DNA of 64,000 nt from Calliopsis andreniformis (taxonomy: Eukaryota > Arthropoda > Insecta > Hymenoptera > Andrenidae), in the NCBI RefSeq assembly GCF_051401765.1, contig NW_027480423.1, positions 19,034,001 to 19,098,000 of the forward strand, given 5' to 3'. A program made the position numbers and the translations under genes. Every line of letters starts with the position of its first letter. Positions within the stretch are counted from its first letter, which is position 1. Shown here piece after piece: positions 27,401 to 39,309 of the stretch. The notes beneath the pieces are model-generated. The model made no database searches and was not told the origin of the DNA. It was given only the letters and a program-made list of their open reading frames with translations.

Positions 27401-28593
27401 TCCAGGGCGTTGTTCCACCAGATGGAATAGTTAGGGCCTAAGAAGTCAACGCCAGAAGCATAAAACACATGAAAGATGCAACAGTTTTTCCATCGTATAA
27501 CAGGAATAATTGCAACCAGTGTGAAGGTAATGCTATGTTCTACGTTCCGGGCAACCTACTCTTCACTCTAGGGCGGTGCTCCACCAGGTTAAATAGTTAG
27601 GGCCTTAGAAGTCAACGCCAGAAGCATAAAATACAAAATAAATAGAACAGTTTTTCCATGTATAGAACGAATAATTGCTACCAGTGTGAAAGTTATGGTC
27701 ATTTTTACGTTCCGGGCAACATAGGCTTCACTCCAGGGCGTTGCTCCACCAGATCAAATAGTTAGGGCCTATGAAGTCAACGCCAGAAGCATAAAATACA
27801 GTAATGGTGCAACAGTATTTCCATCGTATAACAGGAATAATTGCAACCAGTGTGAAGGTAATCGTATGTTCTACGTTCCGGGCAACCTAGGCTCCACTCT
27901 AGGGCGTTGCTCCACCAGGTCGAATAGTTAGGGCCTTAGAAGTCAACGCCCGAAGCATAAAATGCAAAATAAATGGAACAGTTTTTCCATTGTATAAAAC
28001 GAATAATTGTTACCAGAGGGAAAGTTATGGACATTTCTACGTTCCGGGCAACCTAGGCTTCACCCTAGTGCGTTGTTCCACCAGATGGAACAGTTAGGGC
28101 CTAAGAAGACAACGCCAGAAGCAAAAATACGATGTAAATACAACAGCTTTTCCATCGTATAAAACGAATAATGGTAACCAGTGAGAAAGTTATGGTCATT
28201 TCTACGTTCCGGGCAACCTAGGCTTCACTCTAGGGCCTTGCTCCACCAGATCGAATGGTTAGGTCATGAGAAGTCAACGCCGGAAGCATAAAATGCAATA
28301 AAGATGCAACAGCTTTTCTATCGTATAACAGGGATAATAGCAACCAGTGTGAAGTGATGGTCATTTCTACGTTCCGGGCAACCTAGGCTTCACTCGAGGG
28401 CGTTGCTCCGCCAGATCGAATAGTTGGGGCCTAAGAAGTCAACGCCAGAAGCATAAAATACAATAAAGATGCAACAGTTTTTCCATCGTATAACAGGAAT
28501 AATTGCAACCAGTGTGAAGGTACTGGTATGTTCTACGTTCCGGGCAACCTACTCTTCACTCTAGGGCGGTGCTCCACCAGGTTAAATGGTTAG
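24452..28593 (+). repeat. 25-monomer higher-order unit, copy 2 (4142 bp)
   Basis: Matches copy 1 base for base at offset 4142 apart from scattered single substitutions, and no offset shift was noticed. Private changes include AATGCTATG near 27532, where the other copies have AATGGTATG. The same 60-residue minus-strand open frame recurs in all three copies at 4142-bp spacing, purely because the DNA was copied. Confidence 0.92.
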
Positions 28594-31006
28594 GGCCTAA
28601 GAAGTCTACGCCAGAAGCATAAAATACAATATAAATACAACAGCCTTTCCATCGTATAAAATGAATTATTGCAAACAATGTGAAGGTAACGGTCATTTCT
28701 ACGTTCCGAGCAACCTAGGCTTCACTGAAGGGTGTGGCTCCGCCAGATCGAATAGGTAGGGCCTTAGAAGAAAACGCCAGAAGCATAAAATACAAAATAA
28801 ATAGAACAGTTTTTCCATGTATAGAACGAATAATTGCTACCAGTGTGAAAGTTATGGTCATTTTTACGTTCCGGGCAACATAGGCTTCACTCCAGGGCGT
28901 TGCTCCAGCAGATCAAATAGTTAGGGCCTATGAAGTCAACGCCAGAAGCATAAAATACAGTAATGGTGCAACAGTTTTTCCATCGTATAACAGGAATAAT
29001 TGCAACCAGTGTGAAGGTAATCGTATGTTCTACGTTCCGGGCAACCTAGGCTCCACTCTAGGGCGTTGCTCCACCAGGTCGAACAGTTAGGGCCTTAGAA
29101 GTCAACGCCCGAAGCATAAAATGCAAAATAAATGGAACAGTTTTTCCATTGTATAAAACGAATAATTGTTACCAGAGGGAAAGTTATGGACATTTCTACG
29201 TTCCGGGCAAACTAGGCTTCACCCTAGTGCGTTGTTCCACCAGATGGAACAGTTAGGACCTAAGAAGACAACGCCAGAAGCAAAAATACGATGTAAATAC
29301 AACAGCTTTTCCATCGTGTAAAACGAATAATGGTAACCAGTGAGAAAGTTATGGTCATTTCTACGTTCCGGGCAACCTAGGCTTCACTCTAGGGCCTTGC
29401 TCCACCAGATCGAATGGTTAGGTCATGAGAAGTCAACGCCGGAAGCATAAAATACAATAAAGATGCAACAGCTTTTCTATCGTATAACAGGAATAATTGC
29501 AACCAGTGTGAAGGTAATGGTACGTTCGACGTTCCGGGCAACCTAGGCGTCACTCTAGGGCGTTGCTCCACCAGAGCAAATAGTTAGGGCCTAAGAAGAC
29601 AACGCCAGAAGCATAAAATACAATATAAATGCAACAGCGTTTCCATTGTATATAATGTATATTTGCAAACAATGTGAAAGTAATGGTCATTTCTACGTTC
29701 CGGGCAACCTAGGCTTCATTCTAGGGCGCTGTGTCTCCAGATCGAACAGACAGGGCCTAAGAGGTCAACGGCAGGAGAATAAAATACAATATAGGTACAA
29801 CAGTTTTTCCATTGTATAAAGTGAATAATTGCAAACATTGTGAAAGTAATGGTCATTTCTACGTTTCGGGCAACCTAGACGTCACTCTAGGGCGTTGCTC
29901 CACTACATCGAATAGCTACGGCCTTAGAAGTCAACGCCAGAAGCATAAAATGCAATATAAATATAACAGTTTTTTCATCGTATAAAACGAATAATAGCAA
30001 CCAGTGTGAAGTGATGGTCATTTCTACGTTCCGGGCAACCTAGGCTTCACTCGAGGGCGTTGCTCCGCCAGATCGGATAGGTAGGGCCTTAGAAGTCAAC
30101 GCCGAAAGCATAAAATACAAAATAAATAGAACAGTTTTTCCATGTATAAAACGAATAATTGCTACCAGTGTGAAAGTTATGGTCATTTCTACGTTCCGGG
30201 CAACCTAGGCTTCACTCCAGGGCGTTGTTCCACCAGATGGAATAGTTAGGGCCTAAGAAGTCAACGCCAGAAGCATAAAACACATGAAAGATGCAACAGT
30301 TTTTCCATCGTATAACAGGAATAATTGCAACCAGTGTGAAGGTAATGGTATGTTCTACGTTCCGGGCAACCTACTCTTCACTCTAGGGCGGTGCTCCACC
30401 AGGTTAAATAGTTAGGGCCTAAGAAGTCAACTCCAGAAGCATAAAATACGATATAAATACAACAGCTTTTCCATCGTATAAAACGAATAATTGCAACCAG
30501 TATGAAACTTATGGTCATTTCTACTTTCCGAGCAACCTCGGCTTCACCCTAGGGCGTTGCTCCAACGGATTGAATAGTTAGGGCCTCAGAAGTCAACGTC
30601 CGAACCATAAAATGCAAAAAAAATACAACAGTTTTTCCATTGTATAAAACGAATAATTGCTACCAGTGTGAAAGTTATGGTCATTTCTACTTTGCAGGCA
30701 ACCTAGACTTCACCCTAGGGCGTTGTTCCACCAGATGGAATTGTTAGGGCCTAGGAAGTCAACGCCAGAAGCATAAAATACGATATAAATACAACAGCTT
30801 TTCCATCGTATAAAACGAATAATTGCAACCAGTGTGAAAGTTATGGTCATTTCTACGTTCCGGGAAACCTAGGCTTCACTGTGTGGCGTTCTTCCACCAC
30901 ATCGAATAGCTACGGCCTCAGAAGTCAGCGCCTGAAGTATAAAATACAGTAAAAATGCAACAGTCTTTCCATCCTATAACAGGAATAATTGCAACCCGTG
31001 TGAAAG
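28594..31006 (+). repeat. 25-monomer higher-order unit, partial copy 3
   Basis: Matches copy 2 up to about 31006. There GTGTGAAAGTGATGG of copy 2 is replaced by GTGTGAAAGTTAAAGTC and a different domain begins. Private changes include GAAGAAAACGCC near 28770 and CAACTCCAG near 30430. About 14.5 of the 25 monomers are present. Confidence 0.9.
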
Positions 31007-32123
31007 TTAAAGTCATTTCTACATTCCGAGCAACCTAGGGATCACTCTAGGGCGTTGCTCCAATGATCGAATAGTTAGGTCCTTAGAAGTAAACCCCAGA
31101 AGCATAAAATACGATATAAATACAACAGCTTTTCCATCGTATAAAAGGAATAATTGCAAACAGTGTGAAAGTAATGGTCATTTCTACGTTCCGGGCAAGC
31201 CAGGCTTCACCATAGGGCGTTGTTCCACCAGATCGAATAGCTAGGGCCTAAGAAGTGAACACCAGAAGCATAAAATACAATATAAATATAACAGTTTTTC
31301 CATCATATAAAACGAATAATTCTAACCAGTATGAAAGCTATGGTCATTTCTACTTTACGGGCAACCTAGGCTATACCCTAGGGCGTTGCTCCACCAGATC
31401 GAATAGTGAGTGCCTTAGAACTCAACGCCACAAGCTTAAAATACAATATAAATACAACAGTTTTTCCATCGTATAGAACGAATAATAGCAACCAGTGTGA
31501 AAGTTATGGTCATTTCTACGTTCCGGGGAACCTAGGCTTCACTCTAGGGCGTTGCTCCGCCAGATCGAATAGTTAGTGCATTAGAAGTCAACGCCAGAAG
31601 CATAAAATACAATATAAATACAACAGTTTTTCCACCGTATAAAACGAATAATCGCGACCAGTATGAAAGTTAACGTCACTTCTTCTTTCCGGGAAACCTA
31701 GGTTTCACCGTTGGGCGTTGCTCCAACAGATTGAATAGTTAGGGCCCTAGAAGTCAACGCCAGAAGCATAAAATGCAATAAAAATACAACAGTTTTTCCA
31801 TCGTATAAAAGGATTAATTGCAACCAGTTTGAATGTGATGGTCATTTCTACGTTCCGGGCAACCTAGGCTTCACTCTAGGGCGTTGCTCCACCAGATCGG
31901 ATAGTTAGGGCCTCAGAAGTCAACGCCAAAATCATAAAATACAATAAAGATGCAAAAGCTTTTCCACTGTATTAAACGAATAATTTCAACCAGTGTGAAT
32001 GTTATGGTCATTTCTACATTCCGAGCAACCTAGGCTTCACTCTAGGACGTTGATCCAACAAATTGAATAGTTTGGGCCTTAGCAGTCAACGCCCGAAGCA
32101 TAAAATACAATATAAATACAACA
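31007..32123 (+). repeat. Array domain with an AAAGTTAAAGTC start, related to 36.3 kb and 41.6 kb
   Basis: TGAAAGTTAAAGTCATTTC occurs at 31001, 36312 and 41612, in each case followed by CCTAGGGATCACTC and, one monomer later, a GGGCAAGCCAGGCTTCACC monomer. Offset to the third copy is 10611 bp (64 monomers). The following monomers to 31.5 kb also match 41.9-42.4 kb. Confidence 0.82.
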
Positions 32124-33403
32124 GTTTTTCCATCATATAACAGGAATAATTGCAACCAGTTTGAAAGTGATGGTCATTTCTACGTTCCGGGCAACCTAGG
32201 CTTCACTCTAGGGCGTTGCTCCACCAGATCGAATAGTTAGGGCCTTAGAAGTCAACGCCCGAAGCATAAAATACAAACTAAATAGAACACTTTTTCCATC
32301 GTATAAAACGAACAATTGCTGCCGAAGTGACAGTTATGGCCATTTCTACGTTCCGGGCAAACCAGGCTTCACCCTAGGGCGTTGTTCCACCAGATGGAAT
32401 AGTTAGGGCATAAGAAGTCAACGCCAGAAGCATAAAATACGGTATAAATACAACAGCTTTTCCATCGTATAAAACAAATAATTGCAACCAGTATGAAAGG
32501 TATGGTCATTTCAACCTTCCGGGCAACCTAGGCTTCACCCTAGGGCGTTGCTCCAACAGATTGAATAGTTATGGCCTTAGAAGTCAACGCCCGAAGCATA
32601 AAATACACAATAAATAGAACAGTTTTTCCATCGTATAAAACTAATAATTGCAACCAGTGTGAAAGTAATGCGCATTTCTATGTTCCGGGCAACCTAGGCT
32701 TCACTCTAGGGCATTGCTCCACCACGTCGAATAGCTACGGCCTTAGAAGTCAACGCCAGAAGCATAAAATACAGTATAAATACAACAGTGTTTCCATTGT
32801 ATAGCATGACTAATTGCAACCTGTGCGAAAGTAACGATCATTTCGACGTTTCGGGCATCCTAGACCTAACTTTGAGGCGTTGTTCCACCAGATGGAATAG
32901 TTAGGGCATAAGAAGTCAACGCCAGAAGCATAAAATACGGTATAAATACAACAGCCTTTCCATCGTATGGAACGAATAATTGCAACCAGTGTGAAAGTTA
33001 TAGTCATTTCTACGTTCCGGGCAACCTAGGCTTGACTGTAGGGTGTTGCTCCACCAGATCGAATAGGTCGGGCCATAGAAGTCGACGTCCGGAGCATAAA
33101 ATACAAAATAAATAGAACAGTTTTTCCATTGTATAAAACGAATAATTGCTACCAGTGTGGAAGTTATGTTCACTTCTACGTTCCGGGCAACCTAGGCTTG
33201 ACTGTAATGCGTTGCTCCACCAGATCGAATAGGTAGGGCCATAGAAGTCGACGCCCGAAGCATAAAATACATTAAATATGCAAGAGCTTTTCCATCGTAT
33301 AACAGGAATAATTGCAACCAGTGTGAAAGTGATGGTCATTTCTACGTTCCGGGCAACCTAGGCTTCAATCTAGGGCGTTGTTACGCCAGATCGAAAAGTT
33401 AGG
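32124..33403 (+). repeat. Duplicated block B, copy 1 (pairs with 47871-49150, offset 15747)
   Basis: About eight monomers match 47871-49150 at offset 15747 (95 monomers) with few changes. Signatures are AACAATTGCTGCCGAAG, the CATTGCTCCACCACGTCG monomer, GACCTAACTTTGAGGCG and CTTGACTGTAATGCG. The end is where TTAGGGCCTTAG here becomes TTAGGGCATAGG in the later copy. Confidence 0.86.
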
Positions 33404-34944
33404 GCCTTAGAAGTCAACGCCCGAAGCATAAAATACAAAATAAATAGGACACTTTTTCCATCGTATAAAACGAATAATTGCTACCGATGTGAAAGTTATG
33501 GCCATTTCTACGTTCCGGGCAACCTAGGCATCACCCTAGGGTGTTGTTCCACCAGATGGAATAGCCAGGGCATAAGAAGTCAACGCCAGAAGCATAAAAT
33601 ACGGTATATATACAACAGCTTTTCCATCGTATAAAACGAATAATAGCAACCAGTGTGAAAGTTATGGTCATTTCTACGTTCCGGGCAACCTAGGCTTCAC
33701 CCTAGGGCGTTGTTCCACCAGATCGAATAGTTAGGGCCTAAGAAGTGAACGCCAGAAGCATAAAAGACGGTATAAATACAACAGCTTTTCCATCGTATAA
33801 AACGAATAATTGCAACCAGTGTGAAAGTTATGGTCTTTTCTACGTTCCAGGCAACCTAGGCTTCACCCTAGGGCGTTGTTCCACCAGATCGAATAGTTAG
33901 GGCCTAAGAAGTGAACGCCAGAAGCATAAAATACAATATAAATACAACAGTTTTTCCATCATATAAAACGAGTAATTGCAACCAGTATGAAAGTTCTGGT
34001 CATTTCTACTTTCCGGGCAACCTAGGCTACAGCCTAGGGCGTTGCTCCAACAGATTGAGTAGTTAGGGCCTTAGAAGTCAATGCCCGAAGCATAAAATGC
34101 AATATCAATACAACAGTTTTTACATCGTATATAACGAATAATTGCAACCAGTACGAAAGTTATGGTCATTTCTACTTTCCGGGCAACCTAGGATCCACCC
34201 TAGGGCGTTGCTGCAACCGATCGAATAGTTAGGGCCCTAAAAGTCAACGCCCGAAGCATAAAATACAAAATAAAGAGAACAGTTTTTCCATCGTATAAAA
34301 CGAATAATTGCTACCGATGTGAAAGTTATGGTCCTTTCTACGTTCCGGGCAACCTAGGCTACACACTAGGGCGTTGCTCCAACAGATTGAGTAGTTAGGG
34401 CCTTAGAAGTCAATGCCCGAACCATAAAATGAAAAAAAATACAACAGTGTTTCCACCATATATCAGGAATAATTGCAACCAGTTTGAAAGTGATGGCCAA
34501 TTCTACGTTCCGGGCAACCTAGGTTTCACTCCAGGGCGTTGCTCCACCAGACCGAATAGTTACTGCCTAAGATGTCAACGCCAGAAGCTTAAAACACGAT
34601 ATAAATACAACAGCTTTTCCATCGTATAAAACGAATAATTGCAACCAGTGTGAAAGTTATGGTCATTTCCACATTCCGAGCAACTTAGGCTTCACTCTAG
34701 GGCGTTGCTCCACCAGATCGAATAGTTAGTGCCTTAGAAGTCAACGCCAGAAGCATAAAATACAATATAAATACAACAGTTTTTCCATCGTATAAAACGA
34801 ATAATTGCAACCAGTATGAAACTTATGGTCATTTCTACTTTCCGAGCAACCTAGGCTTGACCCTAGGGCGTTGCTCCAACAGATTGAATAGTTAGGGCCT
34901 TAGCAGTCAACGCCCGAACCGTAAAATGCAAAAAAAATACAACA
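33404..34944 (+). repeat. Array segment related to 49.9-50.6 kb
   Basis: AATAGGACACTTTTTCC at 33421 and following matches 49997 (offset 16576, 100 monomers). After a local change of offset it matches 50177 from 33767 (16410, 99 monomers) and 50507 from 34429 (16078, 97 monomers). The stepwise fall in offset means one, then two, further monomers lie only in the earlier copy. Confidence 0.8.
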
Positions 34945-36440
34945 GTGTTCCCATCATATAACAGGAATAATTGCAACCAGTTTGAAAGTGATGGCCAATT
35001 CTACGTTCCGGGCAACCTAGGTTTCACACCAGGGCGCTGCTCCACCAGACGGAGTAGTTACGGCCTAGGAAGTCAACGCAAGAAGCATAAAATACGATAT
35101 AAATACAACAGCTTTTCCATCATATAAAACATATAATTGCAACCAGTGTGAAAGTAATCATGATTTCTACGTTCCGATCACCCTAGGCGTCACTCTAGGG
35201 CGTTGCTCCACCACATCTAATATCTACGGCCTTAGAAGTCAACGCCAGAGGCATAAAATACAATATAAATACAACAGCGTTTCCATCGTATAAAACGAAT
35301 AATTGCAACCAGTGTGAAAGTTAAGGTCATTTCCACATTCCGAGCAACCTAGGCTTCACTCTAGGGCGTTGCTCCACCAGATCGAATAGTTAGGTCCTTA
35401 GAAGTAAACGCCAGAAGCATAAAACACCATATAAATACAACAGCTTTTCCATGGTATAAAAGGATTAATTGCAACCAGTTTGAACGTGATGGTCATTTCT
35501 CCTTTCCGGGCAACCTAGGCTTCACTCTAGGGCGTTGCTCCACTAGATCGAACAGCTAGGGCCTTAGAAGTCAACGCCAGAAGCATAAAATACAATATAA
35601 ATACAACAGTTTTTCCATCGTATAAAACGAATAATTGCAACCAGTATGAAACTTATGGACATTCATACTTTCCGAGCAACCTAGGCTTCACCCTAGGGCG
35701 TTGCTCCAACAGATCGAATAGTTAGGGCCTTTAGAAGTCTACGCCCGAACCATAAAATGCAAAAAAAATACAACAGTGTTACCATCATATAACACGAATA
35801 ATTTCGACCAGTTTGAAAGTGACGGCCAATTCTGCGTTCCGGGCAACCTAGGCTTCACTCTAGGGCGTTGCTCCACCAGATCGAATAGTTAGTGCCTTAG
35901 AAGTCAACGCCTGAAGCATAAAATACAATATAAATACAACTGTTTTTCCATCGTATGAAACAAATAATTGCAACCAGTATGAAGCATATGGTCATTTCTA
36001 CTTTCCGAGCAACCTCGGCTTCACCCTAGGGCGTTGCTCCAACGGATTGAATAGTTAGGGCCTTAGTAGTCAACGTCCGAACCATAAAATGCAAAAAAAA
36101 TACAACAGTGTTTCCATCATATAACAGGAATAATTGCAACCAGTTTGAAAGTGATGGCCAATTATACGTTCTGGGCAACCTAGGTTTCACTCCAGGTCGT
36201 TGCTCCACCAGACCGAATAGTTACGGCCTAAGAAGTCAACGCCAGAAGCATAAAATACGATATAAATACAACAGCGTATGCATCGTATAAAACGAATAAT
36301 TGCAACCAGTGTGAAAGTTAAAGTCATTTCTACATTCCGAGCAACCTAGGGATCACTCTAGGGCGTTGCTCCACTGATCGAATAGTTAGGTCCTTAGAAG
36401 TAAACGCCAGAAGCATAAAATACGATATAAATACAACAGC
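34945..36440 (+). repeat. Duplicated block C, copy 1 (pairs with 46377-47872, offset 11432)
   Basis: About nine monomers match 46377-47872 at offset 11432 (69 monomers). The run-of-eight-A variant (ATGCAAAAAAAATAC), the CACCCTAGGCGTCACTC variant and the GCGTATGCATCG variant are all shared. Block C is reused in part at 50600-51689 (offset 4148 from the second copy, 25 monomers). Confidence 0.86.
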
Positions 36441-37240
36441 TTTTCCATCGTATAAAAGGAATAATTGCAAACAGTGTGAAAGTAATGGTCATTTCTACGT
36501 TCCGGGCAAGCCAGGCTTCACCCAAGGCCGATGTTCCACCAGATCGAATAGTTAGGGCCTAAGAAGTGAACGCCAGAAGCATAAAATGCAATAAAAATAC
36601 AAGAGTTTTTCCATCGTATAACAGGATTAATTGCAACCAGTTTGAAAGTGATGGTCATTTCTCCTTTCCGGGCAACCCAGGCTTCACTCTAGGGCGTTGC
36701 TCCACCAGATCGAATAGCTAGGGCCTTAGAAGTCAACGCCAGAAGCATAAAATACAATATAAATACAACAGTTTTTCCATCGTATAAAACGTATAATTGC
36801 AACCAGTATGAAACTGATGGTCATTTCTACTTTCCGAGCAACCTAGGCTTCACCCTAGGGCGTTGATCCAACAGATTGAATAGTTATGGCCTTAGAAGTC
36901 AACGCCCGAAGCATAAAATCCAAAATAAATAGAACACTTTTTCCATCGTATAAAACGAACAATTGCTGCCGAAGTGAAAGTTATGGCCATTTCTACGTTC
37001 TGGGCAAACCAGGCTTCACCCTAGGGCGTTGTTCCACGAGATGGAATAGTTAGGGCCTAAGAAGTCAACGCCAGAAGCATAAAATACGATATAAATACTA
37101 CAGCTTTTCCATCGAATAAAACGAATAATTGCTAACAGTGTGAAAGTTATGGTCATATCTAAGTTCCCGGCAACCTAGGCTTCACCCTAGGGCGTTTTTC
37201 CACCAGATAGAATAGTTAGGGTCTAAGATGTCAGCGCCAG
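36441..37240 (+). repeat. Array segment, partly copied to 51.7-52.0 kb
   Basis: About five monomers. 36607-36959 matches 51690-52042 at offset 15083 (91 monomers), including the TCTCCTTTCCGGGCAACCC and AAAATCCAAAATAAATAG variants. The remainder has no long copy that I could trace. Confidence 0.75.
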
Positions 37241-39143
37241 AAGCATAAAATGCAAAATAAATAGAACAGTAGTACCATTGTGTAAAACGAATAACTGCAA
37301 CCAGTGTGAATGTACTGGTCATTTCTACGTTCCGGGAGCCTAGGCTTCACCCTAGGGCGTTGTTCCACCAGATGGAATAGTTAGGGCCTAAGAAGTCAAC
37401 GCCAGAAGCATAAAATACGATATAAATACAACAGCTTTTCCATCGTATGAAACGAATAATTGCAAACTGTGTGAAAGTAATGGTCATTTCTACGTTCCGG
37501 GTAACCTCGACGTCACTCTAGGGCGTTACTCCACAAGATCCAATAGTTAGGGCCTTAGAAGTAAACGCCAGAAGCATAAAGTACAATAAAGATGCAACAG
37601 TTTTCCATCGTACAACAGGAATAACTGCAAACAGTGTGAAAGTACTGGTCATTTCAACGTTCCGGGTAACCTAGGTTTCACTCTAGGGCGTTGCACCACC
37701 AGATCGAATAGCTAGGGCCTTAGAAGTCAACGCCCGAAGCATAAAATACAAAAAAATAGAACAGTTTTTCCATGTGAAAAACGTATAATTGCTACCAGTG
37801 TGAACGTTATGGTCATTTCTACGTTCCGGGCAACCTAGGTTTCACTCTCGGGCGTTGCTCCACCAGATCGAATAGCTAGGGCCTTAGAAGTCAACGCCCG
37901 ATGCATAAAATACAAAAAAATAGAACAGTTTTTCCATGTGTAAAACGAATAATTGCTACCAGTGTGAAAGTTATGGCCATTTCTACGTTCCGGGCAACCT
38001 ATGCGACACTCTAGGGCGTTGCTGCTCCACATCTATTAGCTAGGGCCTTAGAAGTTAACGCCGGAAGCATAAAATACAATATAAATACTACAGCTTTGCC
38101 ATCGTAGAAACTGAATAATTGCAAACAGTGTGAAGGTAAAGGTCGTTTCTACGTTCCGGGTAACCTAGGTTTCACTCTAGGGCGTTGCTCCACCAGATCG
38201 AACAGCTAGGGCCTTCGAAGTCAACGCCCGATGCATAAAATACAAAAAAATAGAACAGTTTTTCCATGTGTAAAACGAATAATTGCTACCAGTGTGAAAG
38301 TTATGGTCATTTCTACGTTCCGGGCAACCTATGCGACACTCTAGGGCGTTGCTCCACCACATCTAATAGCTACGGCCTTAAAAGTCGACGCCAGATGCAT
38401 AAAATACGATATAAATACAACAGCTTTTCCAACGTATAAAACGAATAATGGTAACCAGTGTGAAAGTTATGGTCATTTCTACTTCCCGGGCAACCTAGGC
38501 TTCACTCTAGGGCGTTGCTCCACCAGATCGAATAGTCAGGGCCTTAGAAGTCAACGCCCGAAGCATAAAACGGAAAATAAATAGAACAGTTGTTCCATTG
38601 TATAAAACGAATAACTGCAACCAGTGTGAAAGTACTGGTCATTTCTACGTTCCGGGCAGCCTAGGCTTCACCCTAGGGCGTTGTTCCGCCAGATGGAATA
38701 GTTAGGGCCTAAGAAGTCAACTCCAGAAACATAAAATACGATATAAATACAACAGCTTTGCCATCGTATAAAATGAATAATTGCAAACAGTGTGAAGGTA
38801 ATGGTCGTTTCTACGTTCCGAGCAACCTAGGCTTCACTCTAGGACGTTGCCCCACCAGATCGAATAGTTAGGGCATATGAAGTCAACGCCAGAAGCATAA
38901 AACACAATAAAGGTGCAACAGCTTTTCCATCGTGTAACAGGAATAATAGCAACCAGTGTGAAAGTTACGGTCATTTCTACTTCCCGGGCAACCTAGGCTT
39001 CACTCTAGGGCGTTGCTCCACCAGATCGAATAGTTAGGGTCTTAGAAGTCAGAGCCCGAAGAATAAACTGCAAAATAAATAGAGCAGTTTTTCATTGTAT
39101 AAAACGAATAACTGCAACCAGTATGAAAGTACTGGTCATTTCT

Positions 39144-39309
39144 ACGTTCCGGGCAACCTAGGCTTCACTCTAGGGCGTTGCTCCACCAGATCGAATAGTT
39201 AGGGCCTTAGAAGTCAACGCCCGAAGCATAAAATGCAAAATAAATAGAACAGTTTTTCCACTGTATAAAACGAATAACTGCAACCAGTGTGAAAGTGATG
39301 GTCATTTCT
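39144..39309 (+). repeat. Reference monomer (166 bp) close to consensus
   Basis: This copy runs from ACGTTCC at 39144 to the base before the next ACGTTCC at 39310, exactly 166 bp. It carries the GC-richer half first (monomer 1-80), then the AT-rich half with the TATAAAACGAATAA block. It has T at monomer position 26, T at 65 and C at 79, which are three of the commonest dimorphic sites in the array. It is given as a coordinate anchor for the monomer numbering used in the other entries. The choice of position 1 is arbitrary, because a tandem repeat has no intrinsic start. Confidence 0.9.
39173..39222. other. Dyad 2 example: GGGCGTTG / CAACGCCC inverted repeat
   Basis: GGGCGTTG at 39173-39180 is the perfect reverse complement of CAACGCCC at 39215-39222, with 34 nt between the arms. 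The equivalent arms are monomer 30-37 and 72-79. In monomers with A at position 79 (CAACGCCAG) the match is 7 bp; in monomers with C at 79 (CAACGCCCG) it is 8 bp. The left arm overlaps the outer part of dyad 1, so the two structures would compete. Confidence 0.7.

Noticed and set aside
20310..31006. Near-identical 4142-bp copies as retrotransposon LTRs or segmental gene duplication
   Set aside because: No internal coding region, primer-binding site, polypurine tract or target-site duplication is seen. The copies are contiguous satellite in register.
39130..39160. CENP-B box in TTTCTACGTTCCGGG or TTTCGACGTTTCGGG
   Set aside because: The CENP-B core needs seven bases between TTCG and CGGG, with A at a fixed place. 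Here the spacing is six, the A is missing, and most monomers have TTCT rather than TTCG.
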